Assembly (NCBI GenBank): GCA_947574055.1
Contig: CANPIC010000004.1
Location: forward strand, 1-64,000
Length of the DNA: 64,000 nt
Origin: an uncultured bacterium
Lineage (GTDB): Bacteria > Bacillota > Clostridia > Lachnospirales > Lachnospiraceae
Direction of reading: 5' to 3'
Shown here piece by piece: positions 60,392-64,000 of this stretch (positions are counted from its first letter, which is position 1; each line of letters opens with the position of its first letter). A model generated the notes under the pieces. It saw only the letters and a program-made list of their open reading frames with translations, was not told the origin of the DNA and made no database searches. The translations under genes and the position numbers were made by a program.

Positions 60392-62362
60392 TTATCCTTC
60401 CTCTGTTTCCCTGATCTTCACCTGTGCCACATATGCCATCAGGCTCTCTGACTGCGCCAGAGAATCCGCCGCCCTCTTATCCGTCTCCAGGGCCAGTTCT
60501 CTGTTTTCTTCCGCGATCTGCTGCAGGGAGACAAGCTGGTCTCTGATCTGCGCCACAGACGCTGTCTGCTCCTCCACGGTGCCTGACAGTCTGCCGGAAA
60601 TAGCCAGGTACTCCTGTGTCACCTGTTGGATCTGGGAAAATGCCTCGGCAGTCCGATCTGCCGTCTCCTGTCCCTGCCGGATCGTCTCCATGGAATTGGC
60701 CGTCATGGCCATCGTCTGACGAAGGGCATCCGCCGTCTGTCCGGCCAGCTTGCCGATCTCGGCAGCTACCACGGCAAATCCTTTTCCCGCCTCTCCTGCC
60801 CTGGCTGCTTCGATCGAAGCATTGAGTGCCAGCAGATTGGTCTGCTCGGAAATATCTTCCACCATCAGACTGATCTTGGAGATCTCCTCCACTGCCTTAT
60901 GTATCTCTTCCATGGTATCCAGCATATGACGCATATCATCGCCGCCCTGGGACGTTTTTTCCGCCGCACTCGCGGAACATGCCTCTATTTGGGCCGCATT
61001 GTCTCTGTTTTTTTCAATGGCGCCGGCAATCCCTGCCATACTCTCTTCAAGCTGCGCGAGCAGCTCTGCCTGCTTCAGAGAATCTTCCTTCAGACGTCTC
61101 GCACAATCCGAGACACCGCCGGAATTTTCGTTCACTTCCCCGGCCGACCGGCGCATGCGCAGCATCGTTTCATTCAATGCCCGGGTAATATGACAGAGGG
61201 AATCATAAATGGAAGAGAAATCCCCGTGAAAATCATCCGGAATCTCCAGCGTATAGTCCCCGCCGGCCAGTGTGCCCAGAGAGGTATAAATATTACTGAT
61301 ATAGCCTCTGAGGCTGGTAATCATTCTGGCCAGCCCGTCGGTCAGGATACCGGTTTCATCCTTGCCGGCAGACTGCACCACTTCCTGCGTCAGATCGCCT
61401 TCTGCCAGAGCCTGCAGCCTCTTGGTTGCCTCGGACAGCGGATCGGAAATCTTTTTGGACTGTCTGACGATAAATACCGCCGCCCCGCACAACAAAAGTA
61501 CGCTGATCAGAATCGTCACGACAATGGATAAAAACATGGTCCCCATATATTCCCACTGCGGCACATGAATCAGCAGGGACCAGTTGGTACCCGGTATCGG
61601 CGCATAGCCCACATAACGCTTTATGCCTTTCATCCGCATCAGGGCGGAACCGGTCTGGCAGGCCAGGGCCCGGTCAAAGATCTCCGCGTTTTTGGAAGAG
61701 GAATAGACCTCATAGATATTTCTGCGTCCGGCTATCTCCTCTTTTCTGACATCTCCCACGATCAGGCCATCCTCATTCAGGATACAGGCGCCACCGGTAT
61801 TGCCCAGAATCAGCAGACTCATCACATCATTGAGCAGGTCATATTTATAGCTGCCCACCAGATAACCGCTCACATGATCTCCCTCTTTCAGGGGACAGCC
61901 CACGCAGAGCTGTAACATCCCGTCTGCCTCATATGGATCACCGATCACAATATTGCCTGTCGAGAGCATCGACGCATAATAGACCTGGCTGCTGATATCG
62001 GCAGGCGCCGCCTGATCCCCATACAATCTCTGTCCGGAAGTGTCATAAGCCGCAAGCCAGACAAATTCGATCTGCCGCTTTATCTCTTCCATACGGGCCT
62101 CTTTCTGTCTGTCATCCGCAGCCGGGTCCGCAAAAACATCTCCCGAGGAGAAATGATACATGCGCTCCGTCAGAAGATGAAGGTTGGAACTGATACTCTG
62201 GGAAGCGATTCTTGCCGTGATCTGCATATTTTCCAGAAGAACCGTATTGGTGGATATAACACTGCCCACGGACATATTGACGGTTATCAGCGCCGCCAGA
62301 AGAATCGCCACCGCCATCACATAAAAAGTTATCTTATCCTTTAAAGTATGCTGTTTTTTCAT
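60392..62362 (-). CDS. Methyl-accepting chemotaxis protein with Cache sensor
   Basis: A 656-aa transmembrane chemoreceptor. TM1 at about 12-35, a large extracellular dCache-like domain (about 40-275), TM2 at about 278-302, HAMP (about 303-360), then the cytoplasmic signalling hairpin with [16 protein letters not shown] and [15 protein letters not shown]. Methylation-type helices flank it. No pentapeptide tether at the C-terminus. The ligand is unknown. It shares a transcript with the FMN-binding-like lipoprotein, which could be a sensory accessory. No che genes are in the window. Confidence 0.95.
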   Translation of the reverse strand: MKKQHTLKDKITFYVMAVAILLAALITVNMSVGSVISTNTVLLENMQITARIASQSISSNLHLLTERMYHFSSGDVFADPAADDRQKEARMEEIKRQIEFVWLAAYDTSGQRLYGDQAAPADISSQVYYASMLSTGNIVIGDPYEADGMLQLCVGCPLKEGDHVSGYLVGSYKYDLLNDVMSLLILGNTGGACILNEDGLIVGDVRKEEIAGRRNIYEVYSSSKNAEIFDRALACQTGSALMRMKGIKRYVGYAPIPGTNWSLLIHVPQWEYMGTMFLSIVVTILISVLLLCGAAVFIVRQSKKISDPLSEATKRLQALAEGDLTQEVVQSAGKDETGILTDGLARMITSLRGYISNIYTSLGTLAGGDYTLEIPDDFHGDFSSIYDSLCHITRALNETMLRMRRSAGEVNENSGGVSDCARRLKEDSLKQAELLAQLEESMAGIAGAIEKNRDNAAQIEACSASAAEKTSQGGDDMRHMLDTMEEIHKAVEEISKISLMVEDISEQTNLLALNASIEAARAGEAGKGFAVVAAEIGKLAGQTADALRQTMAMTANSMETIRQGQETADRTAEAFSQIQQVTQEYLAISGRLSGTVEEQTASVAQIRDQLVSLQQIAEENRELALETDKRAADSLAQSESLMAYVAQVKIRETEEG

Positions 62363-62390
62363 GGAACCGTTACTACTCCCTTGCCTTCAA

Positions 62391-63005
62391 TTATCTGTCT
62401 GCCGGACCCAGCGGATACTCCACCACATAAAAATCATAGGCATTGATCACCGTCGTATCCGCATATCTGTCCTTTCTCTTAAAACTGCTGCTGTAATTGG
62501 CATGTACATGGCCATGAAAGAAAAATTTCGGCCTGTACTTTTCCATCAGACTGCGGAACACGGCAAATCCCCTGTGGGGCAGATCCTCCAGATCGTTCAC
62601 CTGATACGCCGGGGCATGTGCCACCAGAATATCAAACCCTTTATGCCGCCAGAGTTTCCAGCCCATCCGCCGTACCCGCTGTCTCATCTTCTGTTCCGTA
62701 TACTGATTGCTGGCGCCCGGAATATATTCCATGGAGCCGCCCAGGCCCAGTATACGCACCCCTTCATAGACATAAATATCATCCTCAATGCAGATACAGC
62801 CTTCCGGCGGCTTCTCCGCATAGCGGCTGTCATGGTTGCCCCTGACATAAAGAACGGGCACATGACAAAGTGTGGCAAAAAAAGTCAGATATTCCGCGGA
62901 CAGGTCCCCACAGGAAATGATCAGGTCAATATCCTTCATCCGCTCCGGCTCATAATAGTCATATAACAGTCTGGACTCATGATCCGTCAGGATCATGATA
63001 TTCAT
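62391..63005 (-). CDS. Metallophosphoesterase (calcineurin-like)
   Basis: A 204-aa phosphoesterase. Metal motifs are MILTDHESRLL (variant of the DxH motif), IDLIISCGDLSAEYL (GD), LYVRGNHDSRYA (GNHD), ILVAHAPAY and FFFHGHVHANY (GHxH). The usual first DxH reads TDHES. Start ambiguous: I take MNIMILTDHES at 63005; the ORF-track start is 114 bases earlier with a low-complexity Arg/Gly-rich N-terminus. Substrate unknown (nucleotide or phosphoester). Confidence 0.85.
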   Translation of the reverse strand: MNIMILTDHESRLLYDYYEPERMKDIDLIISCGDLSAEYLTFFATLCHVPVLYVRGNHDSRYAEKPPEGCICIEDDIYVYEGVRILGLGGSMEYIPGASNQYTEQKMRQRVRRMGWKLWRHKGFDILVAHAPAYQVNDLEDLPHRGFAVFRSLMEKYRPKFFFHGHVHANYSSSFKRKDRYADTTVINAYDFYVVEYPLGPADR

Positions 63006-63069
63006 CACATCCGCGCCGCCTTCCCTGCCGCCGCCGGCCCGCTTCCTCTGGGCAGACCTGCGCCCCCGC

Positions 63070-64000
63070 TTATTTCTCCCCGCTGCTCTCATCCGTTTTG
63101 ATGCCCTGGAGCTGCACAAGCGCCTGGGCTTCCTCCGTCAGTTCATCAAATTCAGGAATCTTTCCTGTTACATTGTCCACCAGCCAGTCCATCGTGATGA
63201 TCTCATCGGCTTCCAGACTCTCCTCTTCTGCGCATCTGACTGTCCCGTCCTGGGAAATAATCCGCCCGTCAAACGGATGGAAACTGCCGCTTCTGATCGA
63301 ATGTTTGAGAAATTCGATCAGGCGCCTCGTCTCCCATGGCATGGCCTTGGAACAGATGACATCAATCACATCCGCCGACAATCCCCACCAGTAGTTGACA
63401 GCCTTCTTCCCCTTCTGGGCATCTGCCTCACTATTGCCGCTGCAGAGATTGCGGATAATGCGCTCATAGAATTTTCCCCAGTGCCAGATAGGCGTGGCCA
63501 GGTTTTCCAGGCTGCCATCCTCTCTCTTCCTGTAAAGGCCGTATTCTCTGGATGCAGTCCTGGGCGTAATCATATCGTGATCGGATATAAATACCAGCCC
63601 TTCCTGCTTCAGCCGTTCTCTGGCATCCGTCCCCTTTGTCTTGGCCCATTCCAGACAGACGCTGACATAAGGGTTCACCATCCGCGCCCCCAGGGCAAAC
63701 GCATTGATATTGGCCATCTCCCCGTAAATAGGGTAATCAGCCACATACCCAAGCCGCTCGGTACGCGACAGAGCCGCCGCAATGGCACCGATCAAAAACT
63801 TAGACTCATACATACGGGCATAGTAGGTGTGAATGGATGTATAGGGCATCCGAACCGAACAGTTAAAGATCCGCACTTTGGGATGACGCACCGCGCAGCG
63901 AACACTGGGCCCCGCCATCTGCACCGCAATGGTGAAGATCAGATTGCAGCCGGCGGCAACTGCCAGATCAATGGCATTTTCCACTTCGCCGTCTGTTCCT
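63070..64000 (-). CDS. BMP-family substrate-binding-domain protein, N-terminus beyond the window
   Basis: The frame is open to the window edge (GTDGEVENAIDLAVAAGCNL continues upstream of the ORF-track GTG), so the 5' part is missing. The visible 310 residues match the basic membrane protein (BMP/Med, PnrA-like) ligand-binding fold: CNLIFTIAVQMAG, YESKFLIGAIAAALS, RLGYVADYPIYGEMANINAFALGARMVNP. BMP proteins usually bind nucleosides. The C-terminal acidic tail and lack of visible signal region leave open whether this is a lipoprotein or the cytosolic ParB-like/BMP fusion known in Lachnospiraceae. Confidence 0.85.
   Translation of the reverse strand, partial: GTDGEVENAIDLAVAAGCNLIFTIAVQMAGPSVRCAVRHPKVRIFNCSVRMPYTSIHTYYARMYESKFLIGAIAAALSRTERLGYVADYPIYGEMANINAFALGARMVNPYVSVCLEWAKTKGTDARERLKQEGLVFISDHDMITPRTASREYGLYRKREDGSLENLATPIWHWGKFYERIIRNLCSGNSEADAQKGKKAVNYWWGLSADVIDVICSKAMPWETRRLIEFLKHSIRSGSFHPFDGRIISQDGTVRCAEEESLEADEIITMDWLVDNVTGKIPEFDELTEEAQALVQLQGIKTDESSGEK

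Overview
The window reads as a chromosomal segment of an anaerobic Firmicute, most likely family Lachnospiraceae (Clostridia). The evidence is the eukaryotic-type NADP isocitrate dehydrogenase, the GGGtGRT/NifU-like pair, Rex, the dgt-dnaG-rpoD-trmK-nif3 block, a type A RNase P RNA, consensus sigma-A promoters and AGGAGG-type ribosome binding sites. The assignment rests on gene content and style, not on a database search. Almost everything is on the minus strand.

Layout. 1-2440: wreck of a conjugative element (DUF4406-like fragment, TrbL/VirB6-like pseudogene with an in-frame stop, intact IS3-family element, 24-codon ORF tail). 2593-10048: GGGtGRT and NifU-like pair, a TrpXYZ-type ABC importer, and a PAS/degenerate-GGDEF/GAF sensor. 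10091-18475: hexapeptide-repeat protein, topoisomerase III, AAA ATPase, GGDEF-EAL protein, asd and argH. 18941-20513: plus-strand nitrate/taurine-type ABC ATPase and permease with no binding protein beside them. 20834-30523: ClpP-like protease, CFI-box protein, yebC, CBS protein, metallo-beta-lactamase-fold lipoprotein, mazF, alr, nnrD, coiled-coil protein and rex. 30881-36194: ABC-F ATPase (+), icd with its GntR regulator, subtilase, BFD-like ferredoxin. 36270-44349: rnpB, TGS-domain nucleoside kinase, nif3, trmK, rpoD, dnaG and dgt. 44582-50090: FliD-like protein, DUF2828/TROVE-like protein with an array of tRNA-like RNAs, PHP protein, CmpB-like membrane protein, ylmH. 50127-59887: two CobW-type GTPases, then a tetrapyrrole operon (cbiK-cbiL fusion, hemA, siroheme dehydrogenase, hemC, cobA-hemD fusion, hemB, trypsin-like protease). 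59954-64000: FMN-binding-like lipoprotein, chemoreceptor, metallophosphoesterase and a partial BMP-family protein.

Two observations stand out. First, upstream of the DUF2828 (TROVE/Ro60-related) gene, 47110-47464 holds three consecutive tRNA-like units on the same strand, 2-4 nt apart, behind a good promoter. Each keeps acceptor, D and T arms, but the anticodon loop region is replaced by about 50-65 nt carrying the same covarying hairpin (stem-CA-UGNNNG-UG-stem) followed by a (GA)CAGCA motif. Ro60 proteins bind tRNA-mimicking Y RNAs, so this is a candidate Y-RNA-like system with a distinct architecture.

Second, three unrelated operons (argH, yebC, dnaG) carry, directly before the ribosome binding site, tandem repeats with an identical 104-bp period. 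Their sequences have diverged between loci, yet they fold into the same nested hairpin with compensatory changes. This looks like an undescribed family of structured intergenic repeats.

Regulatory sites visible in the sequence include Rex-operator-like sites at rex, a GntR/FCD palindrome covering the -10 box of the gntR-icd operon, a palindrome at the ABC-F promoter, and several intrinsic terminators.
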